From contig NZ_JBBLYU010000004.1 in NCBI RefSeq assembly GCF_037911135.1, positions 283,617-347,616 on the forward strand: DNA of 64,000 nucleotides, written 5' to 3'. The stretch comes from Phaeobacter sp. A36a-5a. Its GTDB lineage: Bacteria > Pseudomonadota > Alphaproteobacteria > Rhodobacterales > Rhodobacteraceae. The notes beneath the pieces are model-generated. The model searched no databases and was not told where the DNA came from. It worked only from the letters and a program-made list of their open reading frames with translations. This document shows positions 10,301 through 19,363 of this stretch, in pieces (position 1 is the first letter of the stretch; the number at the start of each line of letters is the position of its first letter). The translations under genes and the position numbers were made by a program.

Positions 10301-10458
10301 TGCGACCGGGCGTCCCGGTTGTCTACACGTCGGGCTACATCGGTTTCACCGCCGCCGAGATGGGCCCGGTTGAGGCCCCGCTCCTGCAGAAACCTTCGCA
10401 CCCGCACGATCTGGCAGCCACCGTGGCAGCCGCACTGGGGCGGGGCGCCACCGCCTGA
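7312..10458 (+). CDS. Hybrid sensor histidine kinase with two SBP-type sensor domains and C-terminal receiver
   Basis: This 1048-residue inner-membrane kinase begins with a signal sequence (1-24). Two periplasmic family-3 solute-binding domains follow (about 28-247 and 256-474), then one membrane helix (about 482-505) and a PAS-like region (about 525-645). A HisKA helix has His674 in GGIAHDFNN. The HATPase domain carries DNGPGMD and GTGLGLSMVYGFA, and a receiver with Asp978 in LLLTDVVMPG closes the protein. The two binding domains resemble those of BvgS-type sensors, so it probably reads an amino acid or similar solute. The AHDFNN form of the H box belongs to the HisKA group often seen with detached receivers, which fits the divergent single-domain regulator. 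Confidence 0.93.
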   Translation: MIRQVWRGVALLAVLAIAPPVWSQQAPEPFRIGVLPIPPFAQLDPDAQANGFLVELAEEIAGELGTGITLVPLSTSREFVESQATGRTDMIAGIAQLPALRDTNVFSRSISRETLRPMVRIAQAQSLSTTSLSGRRVGIVPPAVGSEQQAFLARNTAVEFESPEAAIMALLSERVDAVLIPEPVAFNIAKLASVDGRVSFLNPPLRQFERFIALHQSRADLLPDIEAALDRIEGDRRLDNLLRKYFLDIPLPAPEVLRVGVRHAPPYQVIEPDGSFSGFGIETLRDLAGRTGLKLAFHSISDDDWRRGPQSDTYDILPAASITTERSARMDFAHPILATDQSVFTRPADAAELRRPEDLQGRRIGLRSDNAAAIALATANGWTIVAMAEARDLLAALQDRRIDAVIYQSDTLPLAAARWGDPESITEALPALLTTERAAALRFGLGEIRDKLDLALPQYLVSADYAELRRQYFEPAVFWTSDRLALLGYGLVGGVLGLLGILGTGQLRARRRTAAEKARQAAEVAEIRDELETVLNAATSGIVALDRDGQIIRINRRARRMLGGVSQPVPFAWPQDIYFLDSESNTPLEDSADPIRRARSGHVLTGETHLLRRHADSEDYRYVRVTSAVLDNEEHGISLVLVIDDISREERNRLASERKNRLDALGQLTGGIAHDFNNLLASMLYAVELARNSETPDSRARFLNVAAGAIDKGRALTARLLAFAKRQPGLAMAKPVDEVFADFEELIGSMIEERIQLACDPVDPGLRVYCDPAQLETALMNLVLNSRDAILHSGRGDRITLTARAVLSTDDDLDADQRDHDNSAAPGSEPGIYRYVELSVTDNGPGMDEATVARCTDPFFTTKGSVAGTGLGLSMVYGFARNANGDLRIYSEPGIGTTVQMILPRGTEQGEREAPVSDGAAIRGNGETILLAEDEPELLSMMSGVLEELGYQVLATSSAQQALDLAGREASIDLLLTDVVMPGSISGFELARCIRALRPGVPVVYTSGYIGFTAAEMGPVEAPLLQKPSHPHDLAATVAAALGRGATA

Positions 10459-10522
10459 GTGCCCGCGCCAGCTAAGCACCACCCGGCGCTCGATCCCGAC
10501 ACGCATAGGTCTGTCATAAGCT

Positions 10523-10550
10523 GAGGCAGGCAACCACCGCTGCCTGCCTC
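10523..10550. terminator. Strong stem-loop between convergent genes
   Basis: A perfect 10-bp stem GAGGCAGGCA/TGCCTGCCTC with an 8-base loop lies between the hybrid kinase (plus) and copA (minus). It lacks a long T tract on either side, so it may be a bidirectional, weak terminator. Confidence 0.5.
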
Positions 10551-10620
10551 ATTGGATCGCAGTTGATCTACATTTGCCGCGCCTGATCTGGCCGCTCATG
10601 CCCGTGGCGTTGAGCTGGCG

Positions 10621-13125
<2,505 letters not shown>

Positions 13126-13155
13126 GACAACACCAATAAACTCTATGTTGCTGCT

Positions 13156-13186
13156 GATGTAGGGTCTCCAGCGACTGGAAGGTCAA
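13156..13186 (-). promoter_or_regulatory. MerR/CueR-type promoter of copA with 19-bp spacer
   Basis: On the minus strand, -35 TTGACC (13186-13181) and -10 TACATC (13161-13156) are separated by exactly 19 bp. The spacer holds the imperfect dyad TTCCAG-TCG-CTGGAG. The long spacer with a central dyad is the hallmark of MerR-family activated promoters such as that of E. coli copA. No merR-family gene is adjacent, so the regulator must be elsewhere. The assignment to a CueR-like protein is inference from the target gene. Confidence 0.8.
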
Positions 13187-13324
13187 TACCAGAGTTGCAG
13201 TTTTTCGCCCTCACCGGCAATACGCGCCAAGCGGCACTGGCCCGCCGGTGCAGACACCTTCCCCCTTAACCGCACCAGCCAAGGGTCTGGCCGGAGCGGT
13301 CTGTTCTGCTGCGGACGTGTTTCG

Positions 13325-14707
13325 TCATCTGACACGCAGCCAGGTCTTCATACCGGCGGCCTGATGCGAAAGCATGTGACAATGCAGCAGCCAGTCGCCC
13401 GGATTATCCGCGATAAAGGCGATTTCGCGGGTTTCCTGACGTGCCATCAGCAGCGTGTCCTTCAGCGGACCGAAACCTCCGTCTGGCAGCACCTCCTGGA
13501 AATGTGTGCCATGCAGATGGATCGCATGGGGAAAGGCGGTGTTGTTCTGGATAGGGATCCGGATGATTTCGCCTCTCTCGGCTGTCACCATCGGTTCGGC
13601 CGGCAACCCTGCCTCGCCATTGAATGTCCAGATCTGCCCGGCCGCGACCAGCTCGCGCGATGTCAGCAGTTCCCCCTTGTAACGGCCCTGGCGCAGACCG
13701 CCCATCGCGCCTCCCTCCATGACCAAAGGGACACTGCGCGCCTCTGTCAGACTGTCCAGCCGTGTGACCGGATTGTCCGGCAATGCCACAACCGCGCCGC
13801 GCGCAGCGTCGGCATGACGGCCGCTTACGTCGATCTCCTGCAACAGATAACCGGTCTCGCCTTCATGGAGAACGATCTGGACGTTCTCACCCGGTGCCGC
13901 CGAAACATCCGCGATGATATCCAGCCGTTCCGCCGGCCCCAGAACCATGATGCCGGGATCCTCGGGGGTTTGCAGCGGCATCCCGTCGCGGGCGACAATC
14001 CTGCCGGTCACGCCACGCAGCGATACCGCCATGATCCTGTCCGTCGCCACATTGACGAGCCGCAGCCTGAGGCGCTGATTTTGCTGAACCTCAGAGACCT
14101 GCGGCGTCAAGGCGGCATGGATGAAATTGCCCAGCCGCCCCGCGTGGGTCCAATCGTGCATCGCGCCGAAATCATCGGTGATCTGCGCCGTCTCGCTCAG
14201 ACGCCAGTCATCAAGGACAACCACGATATCCTGGTCAATATCCGGGGCGTCGGCCTCATCGACAATCAACACGCCGTAGAGCCCCCGCGCCACCTGTTCG
14301 GTCGACTGATTGTGCGAATGATACCAATAGGTCCCCGCATCCCTCATCGGAAATTCATAGAGAAACCCATCGCCGGGCAGGACGGCATCCTGTGTCATCC
14401 CGGGCACGCCATCCATGGCATTGGGAACCCGCAGCCCATGCCAATGTACGGCTGTTGGCTGCGGCAGGCTGTTGGTCAGGCGGACCTGCAGCAGCTCGTC
14501 CTGGCGGGCACGGATGAGGGGGCCGGGCACGGTGCCATCAAACCCCCAGACTTCTGTCTCCGGGTGGTCGCCAAATTCTGGCGGCACCAGCTGCACGCGG
14601 CTTGGTCTCGCTTCAAGAAGGCGCGGCGCGGCAGCCGCAGCGCTGGTTCGTGGCCAAAGCGCCATGGCACTGGCGCCCCCCAGGAATTGTCGGCGGTTAA
14701 GGATCAT
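13325..14707 (-). CDS. Multicopper oxidase, Tat-exported
   Basis: This 460-residue periplasmic oxidase has an N-terminal Tat signal (NRRQFLGGASAMA). All four copper-binding stretches are visible: HWHGLR, YWYHSHN, HAIHLHGTHF and the C-terminal HCHMLSHQAAGM with its axial Met. It is a three-domain CueO/CopA-like or laccase-like enzyme that probably oxidises Cu(I) or an organic substrate. I place the start at the ATG at 14707, because AGGAGA lies just upstream and the Tat motif then begins at once; a longer form from 14755 is possible. It follows the di-haem cytochrome gene by 44 bp, so electrons may pass between the two. Confidence 0.93.
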   Translation of the reverse strand: MILNRRQFLGGASAMALWPRTSAAAAAPRLLEARPSRVQLVPPEFGDHPETEVWGFDGTVPGPLIRARQDELLQVRLTNSLPQPTAVHWHGLRVPNAMDGVPGMTQDAVLPGDGFLYEFPMRDAGTYWYHSHNQSTEQVARGLYGVLIVDEADAPDIDQDIVVVLDDWRLSETAQITDDFGAMHDWTHAGRLGNFIHAALTPQVSEVQQNQRLRLRLVNVATDRIMAVSLRGVTGRIVARDGMPLQTPEDPGIMVLGPAERLDIIADVSAAPGENVQIVLHEGETGYLLQEIDVSGRHADAARGAVVALPDNPVTRLDSLTEARSVPLVMEGGAMGGLRQGRYKGELLTSRELVAAGQIWTFNGEAGLPAEPMVTAERGEIIRIPIQNNTAFPHAIHLHGTHFQEVLPDGGFGPLKDTLLMARQETREIAFIADNPGDWLLHCHMLSHQAAGMKTWLRVR

Positions 14708-14751
14708 ACCGTCTCTCCTTCTGTCTCTGGAACTGCTGTTCGGCGCGCTCA

Positions 14752-15642
14752 TCACGCACCGGGCTGGTCATCAAGCAGGTAGGTCGCCATGGCCCTGCGG
14801 TCCGTGTCGGTCAGGAATGCGGTTCCATATAGGACAACTTCGCCCATCGTCCCGCCAAAGACGTCGCCATCCGGCATCACCCCCGTACCAAGGGCATAGG
14901 CCAGGCTGTCGACGCTCCAACCGCGTGCCAGAAGAGATGGGGGATCAATGGCAGGCGCCTTTCCTCCCCCCGGCAAGACATCATTGCCCTTGAAACGTGC
15001 GGTGCCCGTCTTCCGCGCGCCGAGCAGATTGCGGCCCGTATGACAGGCGCCACAATGCGCGGCCCCCTCGACCAGCAGTCGACCACGTGACCAGAGATCA
15101 TCCTTTCCGGCGACCGGATCTGTCCGCGGCGGTTCAAGAAACGCCAGACGCCAGAGCTTCAGCCCCCATCGCTGGTCGAAGGGAAACGCCATTTCCGGCG
15201 GCCTCGATGGCTGCGCCACCGGGGGAACGGTCTGAAATGCCGCCCAGAGATCGGCAATATCCTGATCGGAGAAATTGCCGTAGAACGGGTAGGGAAACGC
15301 CGGATAATAGGGCTGCCCCTCCGGAGACACGCCTTGGCGAACAGCCTTGGCAAAGGCGTCGACCGTCCAGCTGCCCAGCCCATGAACGCGATCCGACGTG
15401 AGGTTGGGCGCGTAGAGATCCCCGAACGGCGTTTCGATCTTCGCCCCACCCGCAAGCGCTGCGCCACCGTTGGAAAAATCTGTATGGCACGCGATACATC
15501 CCGACGCCCTTGCCAGATAGGCTCCGCGGGCGACATCGCCGTCCAGATCAAGCGCACTCGGCCTCGTGCCGATCGGCCAGGCCGCCACCGCGGCAAGCCC
15601 GGCCGACACCGTCACCGAGGCGGCAAGGAGATAACGAAACAT
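14752..15642 (-). CDS. Di-haem c-type cytochrome
   Basis: This exported protein of 296 residues has an N-terminal signal or anchor (MFRYLLAASVTVSAGLAAVA). Two haem-attachment sites are visible, CIACH near residue 50 and CGACH near residue 198, each followed by a late Met candidate. The overall layout resembles the cytochrome subunits of periplasmic dehydrogenases. GGGGAGA precedes the ATG. It lies between a c'-type cytochrome gene and the multicopper oxidase gene, all on one strand with short gaps, and probably shuttles electrons in the periplasm for that group. Confidence 0.9.
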   Translation of the reverse strand: MFRYLLAASVTVSAGLAAVAAWPIGTRPSALDLDGDVARGAYLARASGCIACHTDFSNGGAALAGGAKIETPFGDLYAPNLTSDRVHGLGSWTVDAFAKAVRQGVSPEGQPYYPAFPYPFYGNFSDQDIADLWAAFQTVPPVAQPSRPPEMAFPFDQRWGLKLWRLAFLEPPRTDPVAGKDDLWSRGRLLVEGAAHCGACHTGRNLLGARKTGTARFKGNDVLPGGGKAPAIDPPSLLARGWSVDSLAYALGTGVMPDGDVFGGTMGEVVLYGTAFLTDTDRRAMATYLLDDQPGA

Positions 15643-15655
15643 ATGTCTCCCCCTC

Positions 15656-16237
15656 TCACTCTTTACGAAAACGGGTGTGACAGGCCGAACAGGTTTGGCT
15701 CAGCATGGTGAAGACAGCATCGGCAGGCATCTGCTGCAGGGCCTCGGCGCTTCGCGGTCCCCCCATCGTCTGACCGCCCATCATGCCTCCTGCTCCCATC
15801 GCAGTGGCCCCCATCATCGCCCCGCTCGACATCATTCCCGTCCCCTCGGCACCGGCCATCATCAAGCCGTTCTCGGCCGCCAGAGCCAGACCTTGGGAAT
15901 AGGTCTCCAATCGCAGTGCTAGATCGGCAAACCCCTCCCAATCGGCCCAAATCTCGGGTTTGGCGTCTGAGGGATGCCCGTCGGTTCCCTTGGGAAACAG
16001 CCCCGTCAGGACCTCCCCTGCGTGGGTCTGAATTGTCTGCGCCTCTTCGCGAACCACCGCAGCATCATAGGGCGTCTGCCCCTGCATCATCGGCGCCAGC
16101 AGCTTCATGCTGGCTTTCATGGCATCCATGCCATCCATTCGTTCTTTTACAACGCCTGTGGCGCCGCTATGCGCATAGGCAGCCACGGAAATGAGCGACG
16201 CCAATGCAGCGCCGGTAAGCAGTTTGGAACATGTCAT
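15656..16237 (-). CDS. Cytochrome c prime-like protein
   Basis: An exported protein of about 193 residues. A signal peptide (MTCSKLLTGAALASLISVAAYA) is followed by a helical body. A C-terminal haem site CSACHTRFRKE is placed as in cytochrome c', where a single CxxCH lies near the end. A Met- and Gly-rich insertion (about residues 130-165, many GMM and MMG steps) is odd for the family and could bind copper. I use the ATG at 16237, which has GGGAAAA upstream; an upstream ATG would add 12 residues. It is 13 bp from the di-haem cytochrome gene. Confidence 0.85.
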   Translation of the reverse strand: MTCSKLLTGAALASLISVAAYAHSGATGVVKERMDGMDAMKASMKLLAPMMQGQTPYDAAVVREEAQTIQTHAGEVLTGLFPKGTDGHPSDAKPEIWADWEGFADLALRLETYSQGLALAAENGLMMAGAEGTGMMSSGAMMGATAMGAGGMMGGQTMGGPRSAEALQQMPADAVFTMLSQTCSACHTRFRKE

Positions 16238-16290
16238 CTTGTTTTCCCGATTGAGGTCCAGAATGCGCGTCACATGCGCAGGATCAGTCT

Positions 16291-16680
16291 TCAGGACCGG
16301 CCACGCGGCGGCGGTGGTTCAAACCCGGTGATGGCCAGCGGTCGCAGCAGCATCAACGGCAGATCAGGACGAAAGTTCCGCGGATCGGGCTGCATCGACG
16401 GCCAGCGGCCCAACAGAACCGCAACCCCACCACAAAGCGAGCTGCCATGACAATGATCCGCAGGGCGGCTACCCGCCACATCTTGATCCATGTCCTGAAC
16501 CGAGACCGCGATCTGCGCCTCCCCGCTGGCACCATGGGCCTCTGCCCGATTTGCCGACAGGACAAGCGCCGCTATCAGCAGGCAGGCCGCCAGCACCACG
16601 GAGCCGATTGCCGATCTGGCCCCGGTTGCAACTCCGGCTCCGGTTTCTACTCTGGAAAAGAGGCACAAGGCTCCGTTCAT
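16291..16680 (-). CDS. Small membrane-anchored or secreted protein in copper cluster
   Basis: I do not recognise the family. About 129 residues from the ATG at 16680. One hydrophobic segment (about residues 25-45) ends in a possible signal-peptidase site (NRAEAHG), followed by a periplasmic-type tail with HCHGSSLCGG, a His/Cys pattern that could bind copper. The C-terminus is Pro/Arg rich. It lies 53 bp upstream of the c'-type cytochrome on the same strand and may be the first gene of that group. The start is uncertain. Confidence 0.55.
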   Translation of the reverse strand: MNGALCLFSRVETGAGVATGARSAIGSVVLAACLLIAALVLSANRAEAHGASGEAQIAVSVQDMDQDVAGSRPADHCHGSSLCGGVAVLLGRWPSMQPDPRNFRPDLPLMLLRPLAITGFEPPPPRGRS

Positions 16681-16928
16681 CCCATTGTCGCGGCCAGGTT
16701 CAGCGGCTGAAACAAAGATGCCCGCCCCCGCCGTTGCGGTCAAGCGGGCTTGCGGCGGGGTTTTCCGCGCTGAAGTGTACCGCTTTGGTTTGGTGCGCCT
16801 CGTTTCATGACTGGTATGATGGCTGTAGGCGCTGGGACGCTATTTTACTTCGGTATTGCATCCAGTGCCTGTGCCTGAACGCGAAGATCCCCGCCGGAGC
16901 GAGGTTTAAGGTTGTGATATTTCATCGA

Positions 16929-16954
16929 TGCGTTGGTTGCGGGAGCAGGATTTG
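16929..16954. repeat. tRNA-fMet 3'-end direct repeat (candidate att site, distal copy)
   Basis: 25 of 26 bases match 63956-63981, in the same orientation. The match covers the last 21 bases of the initiator tRNA gene plus five bases beyond it; the shared core reads TTGGTTGCGGGAG. A tRNA fragment standing alone is the usual mark left at the far end of an integrated island. Alternatively it is debris of a second tRNA gene copy. Confidence 0.65.
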
Positions 16955-17049
16955 GACACTGTTTCATTCAAGCCCGATAACTTACGACTGCGTCGCCACC
17001 CGCCATCCGTTGCAAGCGTAGTCTAATTATCTCGTACGTCCGCTGTGCG

Positions 17050-17190
17050 CAGAAAGCTGACTTTGCAAAGTCTCGGGGGCTGGCAGTCGGACGGCGATCC
17101 CATGCTGCACGAGCAATGAAAGGAGCAGACCTTCGCTGCAGGTGCAGCCACCAACCATCATCGAACGGAAGGGATGCGGGACAAAGCGCC
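17050..17190. repeat. Dispersed intergenic repeat, copy A
   Basis: About 130-140 bp that align well with 30602-30728. The shared part includes CTTTGCAAAGTCT at the start and the exactly conserved GTGCAGCCACCAACCATCAT further on. Both copies are non-coding. Confidence 0.7.
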
Positions 17191-17291
17191 TTTTCGCAGC
17201 GGCTGCGCCAATGACTGCTCTTGAACACTAGGGCTCGTCAAAGATCCAATAGTTCTTGCGTATCGGCCCTACGGGAGTGTTATTGGTCGAC

Positions 17292-18347
17292 ATGCTTCTA
17301 TATATTTTTCTTGGATTTCTCATCGGGTTTGTACTTTCTCTGCGGTTTATTCGAAACCCGCGCAAAGCTCTCAACTGGGGAGTAATATTGGGTGTCGTCC
17401 CTTTGGTTTTGCTGCTGGGACCAGCCAATGCTCCTATGCAGGGCATTGGCTCGGTTCTGAACTTTGCTTTCTTCGCGCTTGGACCCATCATGCTAGTTCC
17501 ATTTGTGGCAAGCAGCGCTGCACTCGGCATGGCTGGCGCTTCGATTGTGTTGTGGATCGGGCACCAGCGACTAAGGTGGGCCTCGCGGGCAACTGGGGTT
17601 GCAATCCTGGGGCTGACAGCATCAGCAACACTTTTGCCAGTCGCGCAGCGTGAATTAGCAAAGCGCCATTTAGTTGAGGATCAAGATGTTCGGGCGGCAG
17701 AAATCATCCGCGCGGATTTCACGGGCACCTTGGCAGAGCATCAGGTTGCTTTTCCAGCGAGTCCTCGCCTCCGCGTATTCGACGACTGTGCGCCGGATGT
17801 TCAAGCTGGGCTATTCGGATGCTCAACAAACCTAACCAACCCCGTTTCCGGTTTCACCAAGCCAAACGACGTACTCCTGCATGAACGTCGCGACCCTATC
17901 AATTTTCGAACCATCAGAGTTTCACCTGTAGAGCATGACTGTCGCCTAGGAAACGACTACTGCCTCACACAAGAAAAAGTGGATCATTGGTGTCGCGAAA
18001 TCCGCCCAGATCAGGCCGATAGTATCTGGTGCCGCGACATGCCGACGATGCAATTTGAACTACGTAGAGATGCGACGTCTGGCCCATCTGACCGAGACGA
18101 ACCGGAACTGACCGCACAATACTCTGACACTGCGCTCGGGCCTGGACGGGTCACATGTTTCTATAGCCCCGACCCGGCCGAAACTGACAGGCAAGGCGTA
18201 ACCTGCCGTCTTGTTTTCGAGTTAGCGAATAGAGTAAGCGCCACCCTAGGCGTTCGCCGTGAGCAAATAACTGCAGGCGATCCGGAATTGATTAAAACGA
18301 TTGAGTTGATCCCTGATTACTGGGCAAGTTTGACGGAAACTCGCTAG
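17292..18347 (+). CDS. Membrane protein with Cys-rich exported domain, unknown function
   Basis: I do not recognise this 351-residue protein. The first 115 residues or so hold about four hydrophobic segments (MLLYIFLGFLIGFVLSL, then around 30-45, 55-85 and 90-115). The remainder is polar, probably periplasmic, with eight cysteines including DDC, GC, WC and WC steps that could form disulfides. The ATG at 17292 is used; TTG or GTG codons up to 36 bases upstream are possible, one with GGGAG in front. Base composition is visibly more AT-rich than the genes to the left, and it is bordered by repeats, both signs of transfer. Confidence 0.7.
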   Translation: MLLYIFLGFLIGFVLSLRFIRNPRKALNWGVILGVVPLVLLLGPANAPMQGIGSVLNFAFFALGPIMLVPFVASSAALGMAGASIVLWIGHQRLRWASRATGVAILGLTASATLLPVAQRELAKRHLVEDQDVRAAEIIRADFTGTLAEHQVAFPASPRLRVFDDCAPDVQAGLFGCSTNLTNPVSGFTKPNDVLLHERRDPINFRTIRVSPVEHDCRLGNDYCLTQEKVDHWCREIRPDQADSIWCRDMPTMQFELRRDATSGPSDRDEPELTAQYSDTALGPGRVTCFYSPDPAETDRQGVTCRLVFELANRVSATLGVRREQITAGDPELIKTIELIPDYWASLTETR

Positions 18348-18353
18348 CGGACC

Positions 18354-18407
18354 TTTGTTGGGTCTGCAGCATCGGGAAATTTTGTTGGGTCTGCAGCATC
18401 GGGAAAT
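18354..18407. repeat. Perfect 2 x 27-bp tandem duplication
   Basis: The unit at 18354-18380, which starts TTTGTTGGGTCTGCAGCATC, is repeated exactly at 18381-18407. It lies directly after the stop of the membrane-protein gene. Exact identity suggests a recent duplication. Confidence 0.9.
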
Positions 18408-18503
18408 ATGGGCTCAGAGCCGCTTTGCGGCGATGCGGCGACAGGATTGGCGCGAAACTTCACCAAGATGCTTCTTCCAGACGACGCCAGGCAGCCCAAA
18501 GCG
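18408..18503. repeat. Dispersed intergenic repeat, copy C
   Basis: About 95 bp similar to 30361-30459; both contain the GCGAAACTTCACCA core and CCAGGCAGCCCA. Non-coding in both places. Confidence 0.65.
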
Positions 18504-18679
18504 GACAAGAGGGCGCATCCGGCTCTGACGAAAGCGGACCTTCGCAGGGATTTCACCTACGACAGGTGGGCGGGACAGAGCGGACATTTTCCAAGGTTGC
18601 GAAAACCCTCAACTTGTGGCCATTTTCTTTGCACGAGTGGCGGCAGACTGACTTGAAGCGAAGGACAGGAAGCCTGAAC

Positions 18680-19363
18680 TTATGTGTTCACTGCGAAGGT
18701 CATATGCAATTCATAGGCATCGGGTTCCGTGATGGCTCTAACTCGATAGGGCGCGGGGTGCTTGAGGAGACCTTCTACGACCGGTAGCTGGTCTGGATAA
18801 AAATTTTTGAAGATGAAACGAGAAAACGAATTCCAACACATCGAAAGGGCTACGGGGATCCTTGATGATGACGGGCCAATATGGACATGGTTCGTGGGGT
18901 GACCATCTCCGGCATTTTTGGGATCGAGTTCAAATCTGAAAGGGGCTCGAATACACAGGCGAGCCTTTAGTTCGGCCGATGGAAGCTCCTCAATGAAATC
19001 TTCTAAAGGATATAGCTCCTCACCAACTTCGAGTTCTGACTTTTCGAAGCGGACTGGGCATGGAATGTAGTAGAAGCGACTCTCTATGATCTCGGATCCG
19101 TCGAACTGCGCAGAAACTTGAATTAGCCCACCATCCATAAGCAGAATTGAAAAATCGTTGCAGCGAAGGCACTCAAGATACTCCTGCAGGTCTAGATCGT
19201 TAACCCGTCTATAAGTCCGAACGCGACTGGTGGCCCAGTTGACAGAAAAGTGGTTATTCCCTAGAGGGCGAGCGACATGGGAAGATATGTTAAGGGCAAT
19301 ACCTTCCTGGAGGCAATGCGCGCAAAAATCATCTAAACATCTGGAAAATGTTGTCGCACTCAT
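18680..19363 (-). CDS. DUF2290-like protein, partner of SF1 helicase
   Basis: A 227-residue cytoplasmic protein with no membrane segment. The C-terminal half, with RFELDP, GHPTNHVHIGP, SRIPVA and FIFKNFYP, resembles what I remember of the DUF2290 family; this is recognition from memory and was not checked. Its ATG overlaps the stop of the helicase gene as ATGA (19360-19363), so the two are translationally coupled and probably act together. The conserved His and Asp residues in that region might form an active or metal site, but no function is established. Codon use is AT-rich like its partner. Confidence 0.8.
   Translation of the reverse strand: MSATTFSRCLDDFCAHCLQEGIALNISSHVARPLGNNHFSVNWATSRVRTYRRVNDLDLQEYLECLRCNDFSILLMDGGLIQVSAQFDGSEIIESRFYYIPCPVRFEKSELEVGEELYPLEDFIEELPSAELKARLCIRAPFRFELDPKNAGDGHPTNHVHIGPSSSRIPVALSMCWNSFSRFIFKNFYPDQLPVVEGLLKHPAPYRVRAITEPDAYELHMTFAVNT

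Larger units (their letters stand above)
16681..17291. other. Spacer with tRNA-like repeat and dispersed repeat copy
   Basis: I see no convincing gene in this stretch of about 610 bp. A 23-codon frame at 16807-16878 (MTGMMAVGAGTL...) is hydrophobic but too short to support. It contains the 26-bp tRNA-end repeat at 16929-16954 and, at about 17050-17190, one copy of a dispersed repeat also found at 30602-30728. Confidence 0.6.
18348..18679. other. Non-coding spacer with tandem and dispersed repeats
   Basis: No gene is supported here. It begins with a perfect tandem duplication and continues with a dispersed-repeat copy that matches 30361-30459. The remainder shows nothing I can name. Confidence 0.6.

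Noticed and set aside
16807..16878. 23-residue hydrophobic frame MTGMMAVGAGTLF...
   Set aside because: No ribosome site or family; too short to separate from chance.
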